Positions 43,565 through 51,575 of a stretch of DNA of 60,675 nt are shown one piece after another. The position numbers and the translations under genes were made by a program. Each line of letters begins with the position of its first letter. The stretch's first letter is position 1. The stretch spans positions 1-60,675 of the forward strand of contig NZ_JPGL01000063.1 of NCBI RefSeq assembly GCF_000732615.1. Reading direction: 5' to 3'. The notes under the pieces were generated by a model. That model had not been told where the DNA came from. It made no database searches and was given only the letters and a program-made list of their open reading frames with translations. Origin of the DNA: Burkholderia paludis (lineage in GTDB: Bacteria; Pseudomonadota; Gammaproteobacteria; Burkholderiales; Burkholderiaceae).

Positions 43565-44276
43565 ATCATTTAAACTATTGATCACCCTTGGGACGATTGC
43601 ATTCGCATCTCAAGTTGCATTTGCTGGTACGCTCACCATCTATAGCGATCCCGATTTTGTAACCTACAAATCAGGAAAGGATATTTATGGATATTACAAT
43701 GCATATCAAGATCAATTTTCATGCAGTTTCATGTTTTTTGCGAATTCTGACATTGTAAAAAACCATGATTATGAAGGCGTTACATCCCTTAAGAGCAAGA
43801 CTTTTTACATTTCAGCGTACAAGAGGCCAGGTGACGGCACGTTTTCATATAAAAATAGAAATCCTGATGCGAGCATTGATGGCGTCCTGTATATAGGTGA
43901 CGGCGCCGTAGGACTAACAACGGACTCCCCACAGGGGGGATGTCTAAGCGTTGCAGGCATATTTACCGCCAAGCCTGGCACGCGTGGAGCTGAGCAGTTT
44001 GAACCTACGACCGAACTTAAAGCGATAGGGATTGCCGTCATTTCTCGGAAAACATTTCTTCACAAATCCCCAGGATCAGGAAAGGAAGAAAAATATCTTG
44101 TGCCCGGAGATTGGGTTGCGGTGCTTTCCAGAAAAGGGGCATATTCTTATATCCGATACGTTAATCCAAACATGATGATTGAGAGCACGGATTCCAAGAA
44201 AATTACAACTGGTTGGGTCCGAGATCTCGATATTTCAAACCCTTTCCCCAATTCGCTGGAAGCAGAATTGCAGTAG
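43551..44276 (+). CDS. Probable periplasmic immunity protein with SH3-like domain
   Basis: A 241-residue exported protein. The signal peptide (1-25, LLITLGTIAFASQVAFA) implies periplasmic delivery, where a muramidase effector acts. Residues ~28-160 are a beta-rich region of no recognised family with three cysteines. Residues ~163-228 resemble a bacterial SH3 domain (LHKSPGSGKEEKYLVPGDWV...TGWVRDLDI). The gene overlaps the muramidase gene by 14 bases and is markedly AT-rich compared with the rest of the window, a sign of transfer. Immunity function is inferred from position and export, not from homology. Confidence 0.65.
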   Translation: MNLSKSFKLLITLGTIAFASQVAFAGTLTIYSDPDFVTYKSGKDIYGYYNAYQDQFSCSFMFFANSDIVKNHDYEGVTSLKSKTFYISAYKRPGDGTFSYKNRNPDASIDGVLYIGDGAVGLTTDSPQGGCLSVAGIFTAKPGTRGAEQFEPTTELKAIGIAVISRKTFLHKSPGSGKEEKYLVPGDWVAVLSRKGAYSYIRYVNPNMMIESTDSKKITTGWVRDLDISNPFPNSLEAELQ

Positions 44277-44291
44277 TGAGGGGACCCTATA

Positions 44292-44560
44292 TCAGGGATA
44301 CAGAGTCGTCCGGCACAGCTCGATGAAGCCGTCATAGGCTGCGACAAAACGCTTCCGTCTGCGGTTGGGCAGCTTCGTATCCTCGACGTCCTATTCGGTT
44401 CTGTGCCTACGGACATATTCGGGCACCACCCCGATCATCTTGGCATCGCGCCCTACGAACGTAGTGCCGTTCGTCAGGCCGTCGTACAGTCGAGACACCG
44501 CTTTGTAGAGGGTGCCTAACTCCTTATGCAGCGCTTCGTCGTAGAACGCTGTTGCTCTAG
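44292..44560 (-). pseudogene. Gene remnant truncated by the IS5-like element
   Basis: From 44560 down to 44292 one frame reads FYDEALHKELGTLYKAV, NGTTFVGRDAKMIGVV and YVRRHRTE. It then hits TAG (44391) and continues in frame as KLPNRRRKRFVAAYDGF and FIELCRTTLYP to a stop at 44292. Its 5' end is cut exactly at the left end of the IS5-like element. No family recognised. The nonsense codon and missing start indicate a dead fragment, perhaps left over from a larger T6SS-linked locus. Confidence 0.4.
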
Positions 44561-45864
44561 CAGGTCGTTGAATTATTGCCGGGCTGGATGTATTTTCCCT
44601 TTGGCCGTTCGCGACGATCACCGCGAAGCGGTCGGTTTGGGCTCATTCGACCGATTTCCATGCGAATGGATCAAGGTCGTGGGCTTCCCGGTGCCCGCTC
44701 CGATACCTCAGGCACTCCGCAGGCACAGCTCGCCCAGCGATCGCAACCGCGTCAGGTTATAAGCCGCCATCGTCAGGGTCAGCAGTTGGTCCACTTTCTC
44801 AAGACCACGAACCATGACCTGTCGCAGCGGGCCTATCGTCTTGCCCCAGCCGAAGCACGGCTCGATACATTTGCGTTTGCGCTGACTCAGCGCGTAGCCC
44901 AGATGCCGAGTCGTGCGTTTGTCGATCGCACTGCCGCCGCCGCGCTTCGTATTGCGCGCCACGTGCGGCGTCAAGTTCGCGTCCCGGCAAGCCTTGATGA
45001 CCCGCGCGTGTCGTAACCTTGTCGGCCCCGACCGTGATGCGTCGATCGGGTAGCGCGGCGTCCCGCAACATCTCGGCAGCAACGTCGCGTTCGGCTCGCC
45101 CATTCGCCTGGCTGGCCTGTACATTGACTATCAGGCCGTGCCGATTGTCGGTCAGCACATGGCCAAGATAGCTCGGCAGCGCCAGCGCCACATTGCTCTT
45201 TCGGTACAGGCGGCTGTCACCGTCGCCCTTCGACTCATGCGTTTCGTTGTTGCACGTCTGGCCGTGCCAGTTGCCGGGCGGCCGGTCCTGGCCGCTGCCA
45301 TCTTTGCGATGGATGCTCTTGTGGCTAGCCCAAGCCTGAATCAGTGTGCCATCGACGCTGAAGTACTCGCCCGACAGCAAGCCTCGTTTCTGCGCCGTTT
45401 CCACCGTCGCATTGAACAGTTCCGTCACCGCGTCGAATTCCAGCAGCCGATCCCGGTTCTTGCTGAACACTGAATGGCTCCACACTGCATCCTCTATCGA
45501 CAGGCCGACGAACCATCGGAACAGCAGGTTGTACGAGATCTGCTCGACCAGTTGCCGCTCGCTGCGGATGCTATACCGCACCTGCAGCAGCATCGCCCGC
45601 GTCAATTCCTCAGGCGCAATACTCGGTCGCCCCCCTTCACCTCGACTTCATACATCGCCGAGAACTTCGCGTTCATCTTCGACAGTGCTTCGTTCGGCTA
45701 CGTCCGCACATGGCGCAGCGGATGCGTCTGCGGAACAAATTCTTCTAGCCTCACCGTGCTGAACAACGATTCGTTGTAACCGTCCGCGCCCCGCATCGGC
45801 CTGCTCTTCCTTGATCTCGGGAACCTACATCGTGCAGGACCGACCGAGGTATTTCGACGGCCTG
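44561..45864 (-). mobile_element. IS5-like insertion sequence, about 1.3 kb, decayed
   Basis: The inverted ends are CAGGTCGTTGAATTA (left, 44561) and TATTTCGACGGCCTG (right, ending 45864), matching at 11 of 15 positions. The flanks are CTAG (44557-44560) and TTAA (45865-45868). Both fit the YTAR target of IS5 relatives, but they differ, so this is not a simple target duplication. The transposase on the minus strand is broken. The mismatched flanks suggest recombination or deletion through this element after insertion. Confidence 0.75.
44708..45796 (-). pseudogene. IS5-family transposase, several inactivating changes
   Basis: The N-terminus MRGADGYNESLFSTVRLEEF runs to a TAG (at 45698) in place of the expected Trp codon. 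A one-base loss near 45640 moves the frame to MLLQVRYSIRSERQLVEQIS and YFSVDGTLIQAWASHKS (DDE region). Another shift near 45010 leads to RNTKRGGGSAIDKRTTRHLGY and CFGWGKTIGPLRQVMVRGL, the normal C-terminus. All parts are recognisable as the IS5/IS1182-like DDE transposase, but no functional product is expected. Confidence 0.88.
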
Positions 45865-45868
45865 TTAA

Positions 45869-46180
45869 CTGCACGTCAAACTCTGTCAAATCGACGTCAG
45901 CGTGGGGATCGAGACTGGCCAGAGCCGCCTGCGGCAGGACTCGCTGCGCCTTCGGTAGACTCTGTATCCACAACTAATCGAGTACGATGCACCAACGGAA
46001 CCGAACTGACTTTTTTTGGGTTCGAGGGCTTCTTCATTCGATGGCGACCACCGACATAAGTTATTTTAAAACAATAACTTACGTCGACGCATCTGCTTCT
46101 AATCAGTGGCTTGTATCCAGATCGAATCGAGTTTCTCACGGCGCGCGCTGCACGAATCGCGCGCACCGACGCCCGCGGCG
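45869..46180. other. Gene-free stretch with a 14-bp inverted repeat
   Basis: CGACATAAGTTATT (46052-46065), seven bases, then AATAACTTACGTCG (46073-46086) pair with one mismatch. AT-rich and without a T-run, it is not a classical terminator. It could be a binding site, or the junction of the acquired island with the downstream chromosome. A T7 run at about 46011-46017 is not preceded by a stem. No gene is visible. Confidence 0.55.
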
Positions 46181-46933
46181 TCAACCGTCCGGATATTCGC
46201 GATTGATCAGGTCGAGCCGCAGCATCCCGAGCTGCACGCCCGCATTGCTCAGCAGGTAGAGGTCGCGCCGCCGCATGGCCGGCATCTGCGCGGACGTGTC
46301 GTACAGCGCCGGCAGCGTGAGACCGGCCGGCACCGCGGCCTGCATCCCCGCCGCAATCGACACGCGCACCGCGAGCGACGCCTGGTCCGGATGCGTGACG
46401 ACGCCGACCGCACCGAGCGCCGCGGCCGAGCCGGCCTGCCTGACGATCGCGGCGGCGACGCCGTCGGGAGTCGGTATCGGGCTGCCGGCGGCCACGGCCG
46501 GCGTCGCAACGGAGGTCACGCCGGACGTCAGCCCGTACTTCGACGCGAGCACGCTCGCCACTTCCTGCTGGGCGAAGATCGGCGCCGCGACCGTCTGCCG
46601 GAGCCGGTACACGGCGTCGGCAATCGCCTCGTTCACGGGGCCCGGGACGGACGCGCCCGCGCGACTGCCGAAGCCGAACGCGGCAATCGTGCGGATGGCG
46701 CCCGCGGCGACGGTGGGCGGCGTCCACGCGAAAAACGTGTCGAGCAGGTAGCCGGTTTCGACGGCGGCGGTCGCGCCGTCGTTCAGTTCGTTCGTCAGCT
46801 TGCCGAGCATCTGGCGCCGCAGCTCGGCATCGGAGGCCGGTGCGTCGCTCGCGAAACCGGGCGTGACGGCCGTGCACGACACGGCGAAGACGGAAGTGGA
46901 TGCCAGGAAATGGCGACGGTTCGTCATGGTCAT
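46181..46933 (-). CDS. Tat-exported protein of unknown function, paralogue 2
   Basis: A 250-residue protein with a twin-arginine-like signal (NRRHFLASTSVFAVSC, cleavage after GFA at ~28). No known domain recognised. It shares with the upstream gene product the core PGPVNEAIADAVYRLRQ, a preceding GFGSRAG/SFGNRPN turn, ASKYGL, and a C-terminal RRRDLYLLSNAGVQLGML resembling RNRSLYLVHDMYAQMLAR. The start ATG at 46933 is one of two in-frame (46927 the other); no clear ribosome site. It lies 26 bases downstream of its paralogue, so they are co-transcribed. Confidence 0.72.
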   Translation of the reverse strand: MTMTNRRHFLASTSVFAVSCTAVTPGFASDAPASDAELRRQMLGKLTNELNDGATAAVETGYLLDTFFAWTPPTVAAGAIRTIAAFGFGSRAGASVPGPVNEAIADAVYRLRQTVAAPIFAQQEVASVLASKYGLTSGVTSVATPAVAAGSPIPTPDGVAAAIVRQAGSAAALGAVGVVTHPDQASLAVRVSIAAGMQAAVPAGLTLPALYDTSAQMPAMRRRDLYLLSNAGVQLGMLRLDLINREYPDG

Positions 46934-46959
46934 GAAATTCGAATGGGAAGCGGAAGGCG

Positions 46960-47781
46960 TCAGCCCTTCGGGAACGCCTGCATCGTCGCGGTCATCGCGC
47001 GCGCCAGCATCTGCGCATACATGTCGTGCACGAGGTAGAGGCTGCGGTTGCGCGTCCACGGCTGGCCCGATTGCGGGTCGTACGTCGTCGGCAGCGACAC
47101 CTCGGCGACGGCCGCCGCCTTCATGCCTGCCTGCTGCGACGTCTGGATGCAGCGTTTCGCGTGATCGCGATGGCCGACCACCGCGACGGCGCCCATCGCG
47201 GCGGCGCCTCCCGCGCGCGACACGGCCACGGCCGCGACGCCGGCGGTGCTCAGGTACACGATCGAGCCGTCGCTCGCGATCACCGGTTCGACCGACGACA
47301 GCACGTCGGCGCCCATCCCGTATTTCGACACGAGAAAACGCGCGATTTCCCATTGCGCGTAGACCTTGACCGGCTTCAACTGGCGAATGCGGTACACGGC
47401 GTCCGCGAGCGCTTCGTTGACGGGCCCCGGATCGGGCAGCGCGGACTGGTTGCCGCCCGTGCTCGACGTGTTGCCGCTCGCCGCGTTCGGGCGATTGCCG
47501 AAGCTGTACGCGACGATCGCGCCGATCTGCGCGGCCGGCACGGTCGGCAGGTCCCACGTGAAGCCGACATCGGTCATCGCCGGCACGATCGCGCCGGCCG
47601 TCGCCGCGTCGCCGAGCTGTGCGGTCAGCTTCGCGGCCATCTGCGCGGCGAGCGCGCCGTCGGCGATCGGCGCCGACGCGATATCGTCGCCGCCGCATGC
47701 GCTCAACAACGGCGCAGCGGCAACGGCCGGCGCGGCGGCAAGGAATTTTCTGCGTGAAGATGCCGACGGAATCAGACTCAT
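46960..47781 (-). CDS. Tat-exported lipoprotein-like protein of unknown function, paralogue 1
   Basis: A 273-residue protein. Residues 1-30 hold SRRKFLAAAPAVAAAPLLSAC, a twin-arginine signal ending in a lipobox-like LLSAC, so a Tat-exported lipoprotein is likely. The mature part has DLPTVPAAQIGAIVAYSFGN and PGPVNEALADAVYRIRQ, with 25-30% apparent identity to the next gene. No conserved family recognised. The start at 47781 is chosen for the signal; the frame is open 35 codons further. Function unknown. Two adjacent paralogues suggest recent duplication and a two-component envelope role. Confidence 0.75.
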   Translation of the reverse strand: MSLIPSASSRRKFLAAAPAVAAAPLLSACGGDDIASAPIADGALAAQMAAKLTAQLGDAATAGAIVPAMTDVGFTWDLPTVPAAQIGAIVAYSFGNRPNAASGNTSSTGGNQSALPDPGPVNEALADAVYRIRQLKPVKVYAQWEIARFLVSKYGMGADVLSSVEPVIASDGSIVYLSTAGVAAVAVSRAGGAAAMGAVAVVGHRDHAKRCIQTSQQAGMKAAAVAEVSLPTTYDPQSGQPWTRNRSLYLVHDMYAQMLARAMTATMQAFPKG

Positions 47782-47950
47782 GAGAATGACGAAATGATGC
47801 GATCGACGCCGACCGTACATGGCGGCGCTGCTCATCGCGGGTTCACGGGAATGGCAATCGGACGACGGGCGGCCGGGTCGGCGCATGGCACGGATCGCGG
47901 CGCATCCGTCGATTGATGAGGCGCGATCGTAGTGGGCGTTTATTAAATTG

Positions 47951-48060
47951 CGGTGAACCCGCCGGTCGAATGCGCGCGGGCGTCACGCCGTTTCACCCGT
48001 GGGCACGCGCGTTTCACCGGCGGCGAGAGCGCGCCTTCGCCGTTTCATCGGTGGCGGGCC
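47951..48060. promoter_or_regulatory. Helically phased GTTTCA repeats upstream of the cupin gene
   Basis: Three direct copies of GTTTCAYCSG-like sequence start at 47990, 48011 and 48042, 21 and 31 bp apart (about two and three helical turns). An inverted GGTGAAC lies at 47952. Such spacing would place regulator dimers on one face of the DNA. It lies between the Tat genes (minus) and the cupin gene (plus). The wider stretch 47782-48179 has no gene. Confidence 0.35.
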
Positions 48061-48179
48061 ATGCGACGCGCGCGCATCGTCGCGTCGCAGGCATCGCGTT
48101 CCGGATTTCGCGCTACGATGGCGCCATCCGCCTGCCCACGTTCCAACGTTCCCACGGTCCGGACCCGGAGCCCGCCACG

Positions 48180-48503
48180 ATGAAGCTCGGCCTGAACGCA
48201 TCGCTCGCACGCCTCGACCAGGAAGGCGCGCTGTTCACGACACTGTTCCGCCACGGCACGCTCGACGTCGAGCTGTACCGGCCGCGCGGCGAGGACCGGC
48301 AGGCGCCGCATGCGCGCGACGAGATCTACGTGATCGCGACCGGCACGTCGCGCTTCGTCGTCGACGGACGCGAATGCGGCGTCGCGGCCGGCGACGTGCT
48401 GTTCGTTCCCGCACGCGCCGAGCATCGTTTCGTCGGGTTCTCCGACGACTTCTCGACATGGGTGTTCTTTTACGGCCCCGACGGCGGCGAGCGCGACGCC
48501 TGA
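48180..48503 (+). CDS. Cupin-domain protein
   Basis: A 107-residue single-domain cupin. The metal-binding motif appears as PHARDEIYVIATGTSRFVVD at ~43-62, and a second G-x5-P-x4-H-x3 motif lies in AAGDVLFVPARAEHRF. The substrate is unknown. A GGAG nine bases upstream supports the start at 48180. It is followed 98 bases later by the GST-like gene, so the two may be co-expressed. Confidence 0.83.
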   Translation: MKLGLNASLARLDQEGALFTTLFRHGTLDVELYRPRGEDRQAPHARDEIYVIATGTSRFVVDGRECGVAAGDVLFVPARAEHRFVGFSDDFSTWVFFYGPDGGERDA

Positions 48504-48601
48504 CGCGCGCCGTGCCGCCGGCGTGTTCGCAGCGAGCGGCGCATGGCGGCACGCGCCGACACGATCCCGGCAGCATCCGGTTCAACGAACAGGAGCAACG
48601 C

Positions 48602-49327
48602 ATGCGATATGCACTCTATTACTGGCCCGACATCCAGGGCCGCGGCGAATATGTCCGGCTCGCGCTGGAAGCGGCCGAAGCCGACTACGTCGACGTCGCG
48701 CGTGAATCGGGGCGCGGCATGGGCGTGCCGGCGATGATGCGCATGATGGACAGCACGCAAGCGCACTGCGTGCCGTTCGCGCCGCCGTTCCTGAAGGCCG
48801 GCGATCTCGTGATCGGGCAAACGGCGAACATCCTGCTGTTTCTCGGCCCGCGGCTCGGGCTCGCGCCCGACGACGAAGCCGGCCGGCTCTGGGTGCATCA
48901 GCTCCAGTTGACCGTCGCCGATTTCGTCACCGAGATCCACGACACGCATCATCCGATCGCGAGCGGCCTGTACTACGAGGACCAGAAGGCGGAAGCGGCC
49001 GAACGCGCGGCCGATTTCCTGGCGAACCGGCTGCCGAAATTCCTCGGCTACTTCGCGCGCGTGCTCGAACGGAATCCGCACCGCACCGGCTACATCGCGG
49101 GCCGTGCACTCAGCCATGCGGACCTGTCGATATTCCAGCTGATCGAGGGCCTGCGCTATGCGTTTCCGAAAGCGATGAAGCGCGCGGAACGGAAAGTCCC
49201 GGCGCTCGTCGCGCTGCACGACCGCGTCGCGCAACATCCGCCCGTCGCGCGCTATCTCGCGTCGGAACGCCGCATTCCGTTCAACGACATGGGCATCTTC
49301 CGGCACTATCCCGAACTCGACCGGTAG
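48602..49327 (+). CDS. Glutathione S-transferase-like protein
   Basis: A 241-residue cytosolic protein with the GST fold. The thioredoxin-like N-terminal part is MRYALYYWPDIQGRGEYVRLALEAAEADY, with a GQTANILLFLG segment near 80 (the usual glutathione-binding loop). The helical C-terminal domain has GRALSHADLSIFQLIEGL near 164. Substrate unknown; it may detoxify products of the adjacent oxidative cluster. AGGAG six bases upstream supports 48602. It ends 24 bases from the convergent IaaM-like gene. Confidence 0.87.
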   Translation: MRYALYYWPDIQGRGEYVRLALEAAEADYVDVARESGRGMGVPAMMRMMDSTQAHCVPFAPPFLKAGDLVIGQTANILLFLGPRLGLAPDDEAGRLWVHQLQLTVADFVTEIHDTHHPIASGLYYEDQKAEAAERAADFLANRLPKFLGYFARVLERNPHRTGYIAGRALSHADLSIFQLIEGLRYAFPKAMKRAERKVPALVALHDRVAQHPPVARYLASERRIPFNDMGIFRHYPELDR

Positions 49328-49351
49328 CAGCCGGCCGCCTCGATCGCCGCT

Positions 49352-51049
49352 TCAATCCCCGTAGCGATAGCGGTTGCGCATCGCGTCGAGCGGATTGCCG
49401 TCGGCCAGCGTGCCGCCGAGGCTGCGGATCACCGCGCTGGCCGCGTTGATCGCGGTCTGCACCGCGCCCTCGATCCAGCCGCCGGTAAACGAACAGCAGC
49501 AGCCGGCCAGGTAGATCCCGCGGTCCGTCGACGGTTCGCCCGCCGTCTGGAACTGATAGAACAGCGCCTGCGAATGGATGTCCTCGCCCGGATAGTTCAG
49601 CTTGAACGCACCCAGCGCGTAACGGTCCGACAGCCAGTCGTGGCTCGTGACGTTGCGCGCGTAGTCGTCGTCGAGCGGGCGCAGGTGCGCGGCGAACGCG
49701 GGCGACACGACCCCGATCTCGGCGGCGAGCCGCTTGAACCGCTCGATCTTGTCGGTCAGCGACAGGATCTTGTGCGAGTCGTCCTCCCACGTGTAGCTGA
49801 TCAGCACGACGCCGTGCGCGTCGGGATCGTCCGGCGCATAGTCGAGGCAGTAGATGCCGCGCGCCAGCGTGTCGGTCTGGATGTTGTGCGGCAGCCCGTG
49901 CTTGAGCCAGAACTTGTCGCGGGTCAGCACGAACAGCTTCGACGAGCTGACCAGGTGCGTCTCGTTGATCGCGCGGACCACGTCCGGGGCAAACAGGTTC
50001 GCGATGCCCGTGATGCCCATGCCGACCTGCATCGCGCGCGTCGTCGTCGCGACGATCACGCGGTCGAACGTTTGCGTCGATCCGTCGTCGAGCGCGAGCG
50101 CGAACCTGCCGTCGGGCTGCTTCGTCACGCCGCGCACGGCCGCGTGAACGATGCAGTCGCGCACGTGCGCGCCGTCGGCGCCATCGTCGAGCAGGCCCTG
50201 CGCGAGCGCGAAGATGCCGGCCGGGATCAGCCGCTGGTCGACCTCGAGCTCGTTGACGACGATCCGCAGGATTTCGAGGAACGAGGCGCGATAGACGGGC
50301 TGGAAGCCGCCCGAGCCGATGCCGAGCGTGCCGAACAGGCGCAGGTCCTCGCTCTTGCGCCAGCGGATGCCGCCGGGCGGCGCCGTCCCCGTGAAGATCT
50401 TCACGATCGCCGAATAGAACGACTCGTCGCCGAAGCGGTCGATGTACTGCTGCCAGCCCTGCCGCGCTTCGTCGTAGCGATGCGCGCGCAGCCGTGCCGT
50501 CAGCTCGGCCGGCGCGGGCAACTGCGTGCCGTCGTCCAGCCGCACGCCGTCGCGAATGAACGCGCGCCAGCCGCGGTCGACGCGATCGAACAGCTCGGGC
50601 GGCGCATCGCCCGCCGGCCAGCGGTACGCATGGCCCTGGTAGTGGATCTCGGTGTCGACGATGCCCGGGTCGGGAAACGCCGAGGTGCTGTCGACGCCGA
50701 ACCGGTCGAGATAGTGGTAAAGCGCGGCCTGCGACGGCGGAAAACGCATCGCGCCCATTTCGGCGAGCAGATGCGGATGGTCGGGATTGATCGACTGGGT
50801 CAGCAGGCGGCCACCGACACGCGCGGGGTTCGCCTCGAACACGACGACCTGCGTCGCCCCCGCGCGCAGCAGTTCGCACGCCGCGACGAGGCCGCTGACG
50901 CCAGCACCGACGATCGCGATCCGTGCGCCGCGCGCGCCTTCGGCCGGCAGCGTGCCGAGATGGCCGCCGGTGCGGGACAGGAAAGCGCCGTAGTCGTACA
51001 GCGTGTCGATGTACGGGAGCGTATGCGGCAGGCGTTCGGGGGCGTTCAT
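49352..51049 (-). CDS. IaaM-like flavin amino-acid 2-monooxygenase
   Basis: A 565-residue FAD enzyme. The dinucleotide-binding motif is IAIVGAGVSGLVAACELLRAG (~48-68). FEANPARVGGRL follows, with EMGAMRFPPSQAALYHYL near 120, FPDPGIVDTEIHYQGH, GIGSGGFQPVYRASF, FKLNYPGEDIHSQ, and the C-terminal LAGCCCSFTGGWIEGAVQTA. From memory these match plant-pathogen IaaM (tryptophan 2-monooxygenase), which turns tryptophan into indole-3-acetamide. Related phenylalanine or lysine 2-monooxygenases cannot be excluded. The start at 51049 (MNAPERLPH) is chosen over an upstream frame. It is the last gene of a minus-strand operon with a Rieske dioxygenase. Confidence 0.8.
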   Translation of the reverse strand: MNAPERLPHTLPYIDTLYDYGAFLSRTGGHLGTLPAEGARGARIAIVGAGVSGLVAACELLRAGATQVVVFEANPARVGGRLLTQSINPDHPHLLAEMGAMRFPPSQAALYHYLDRFGVDSTSAFPDPGIVDTEIHYQGHAYRWPAGDAPPELFDRVDRGWRAFIRDGVRLDDGTQLPAPAELTARLRAHRYDEARQGWQQYIDRFGDESFYSAIVKIFTGTAPPGGIRWRKSEDLRLFGTLGIGSGGFQPVYRASFLEILRIVVNELEVDQRLIPAGIFALAQGLLDDGADGAHVRDCIVHAAVRGVTKQPDGRFALALDDGSTQTFDRVIVATTTRAMQVGMGITGIANLFAPDVVRAINETHLVSSSKLFVLTRDKFWLKHGLPHNIQTDTLARGIYCLDYAPDDPDAHGVVLISYTWEDDSHKILSLTDKIERFKRLAAEIGVVSPAFAAHLRPLDDDYARNVTSHDWLSDRYALGAFKLNYPGEDIHSQALFYQFQTAGEPSTDRGIYLAGCCCSFTGGWIEGAVQTAINAASAVIRSLGGTLADGNPLDAMRNRYRYGD

Positions 51050-51092
51050 GGAATCGTGTTCAAGGGTGGAAGCCGGATGCGCGAGCCTGCGC

Positions 51093-51575
51093 TCACATCG
51101 GCAGATGGATGCTGCCGAGCGGCGCGTCGGCATTGACGAGATCGATCCGCTTCACGCGGATGCGCAACGCGTCGTCGTGCACCGAGAGTTCGTGCGTGTA
51201 CCAGCCGGCGAACAGCGTCTGCTCGTCGTACCGCGTTTCGAGGTAGTGGAACGTCGTGCGCAACACGTACACGCCACGCTCGTGGTCGGCACGCTCGACG
51301 TGCGGCTGCTGGAGCAGATGATGGCCGCGGCTCGCCGGCTGCTGCGAGAACGTGCGGCGACCGCCCAGGCGCTCGATGCGGATGCGCAGCAGCAGCCGGT
51401 CCTCGTCCATCAGCGCGCCGTGCAGCCCCGTATCGGGCTGGTCCGGCGACAGCGGCATCCAGTAGCGTGCATCGTCCGCGTACAGTGCAAGCCAGTCGTC
51501 GTAGCGACGCTCGTCGAGCAGGCGCGCCTCGCGATAGACGAACGCGACGAGCTCATCGGGCGTGATCGTGCGCAT
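51093..51575 (-). CDS. Ring-hydroxylating dioxygenase beta subunit
   Basis: A 160-residue cystatin-like fold protein of the small-subunit family of Rieske non-heme iron oxygenases: LVAFVYREARLLDERRYDDWLALYADDARYWMPL at ~9-42 and FHYLETRYDEQTLFAGWYTH at ~109. It overlaps the alpha subunit by 23 bases. The substrate class (benzoate, anthranilate or salicylate type) is not readable. No ferredoxin or reductase gene is nearby, so electron partners must be elsewhere. Confidence 0.87.
   Translation of the reverse strand: MRTITPDELVAFVYREARLLDERRYDDWLALYADDARYWMPLSPDQPDTGLHGALMDEDRLLLRIRIERLGGRRTFSQQPASRGHHLLQQPHVERADHERGVYVLRTTFHYLETRYDEQTLFAGWYTHELSVHDDALRIRVKRIDLVNADAPLGSIHLPM

Noticed and set aside
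37664..46180. Complete T6SS structural cluster
   Set aside because: No tss sheath, tube, baseplate, membrane-complex or ClpV gene is in the window; only an orphan vgrG module.
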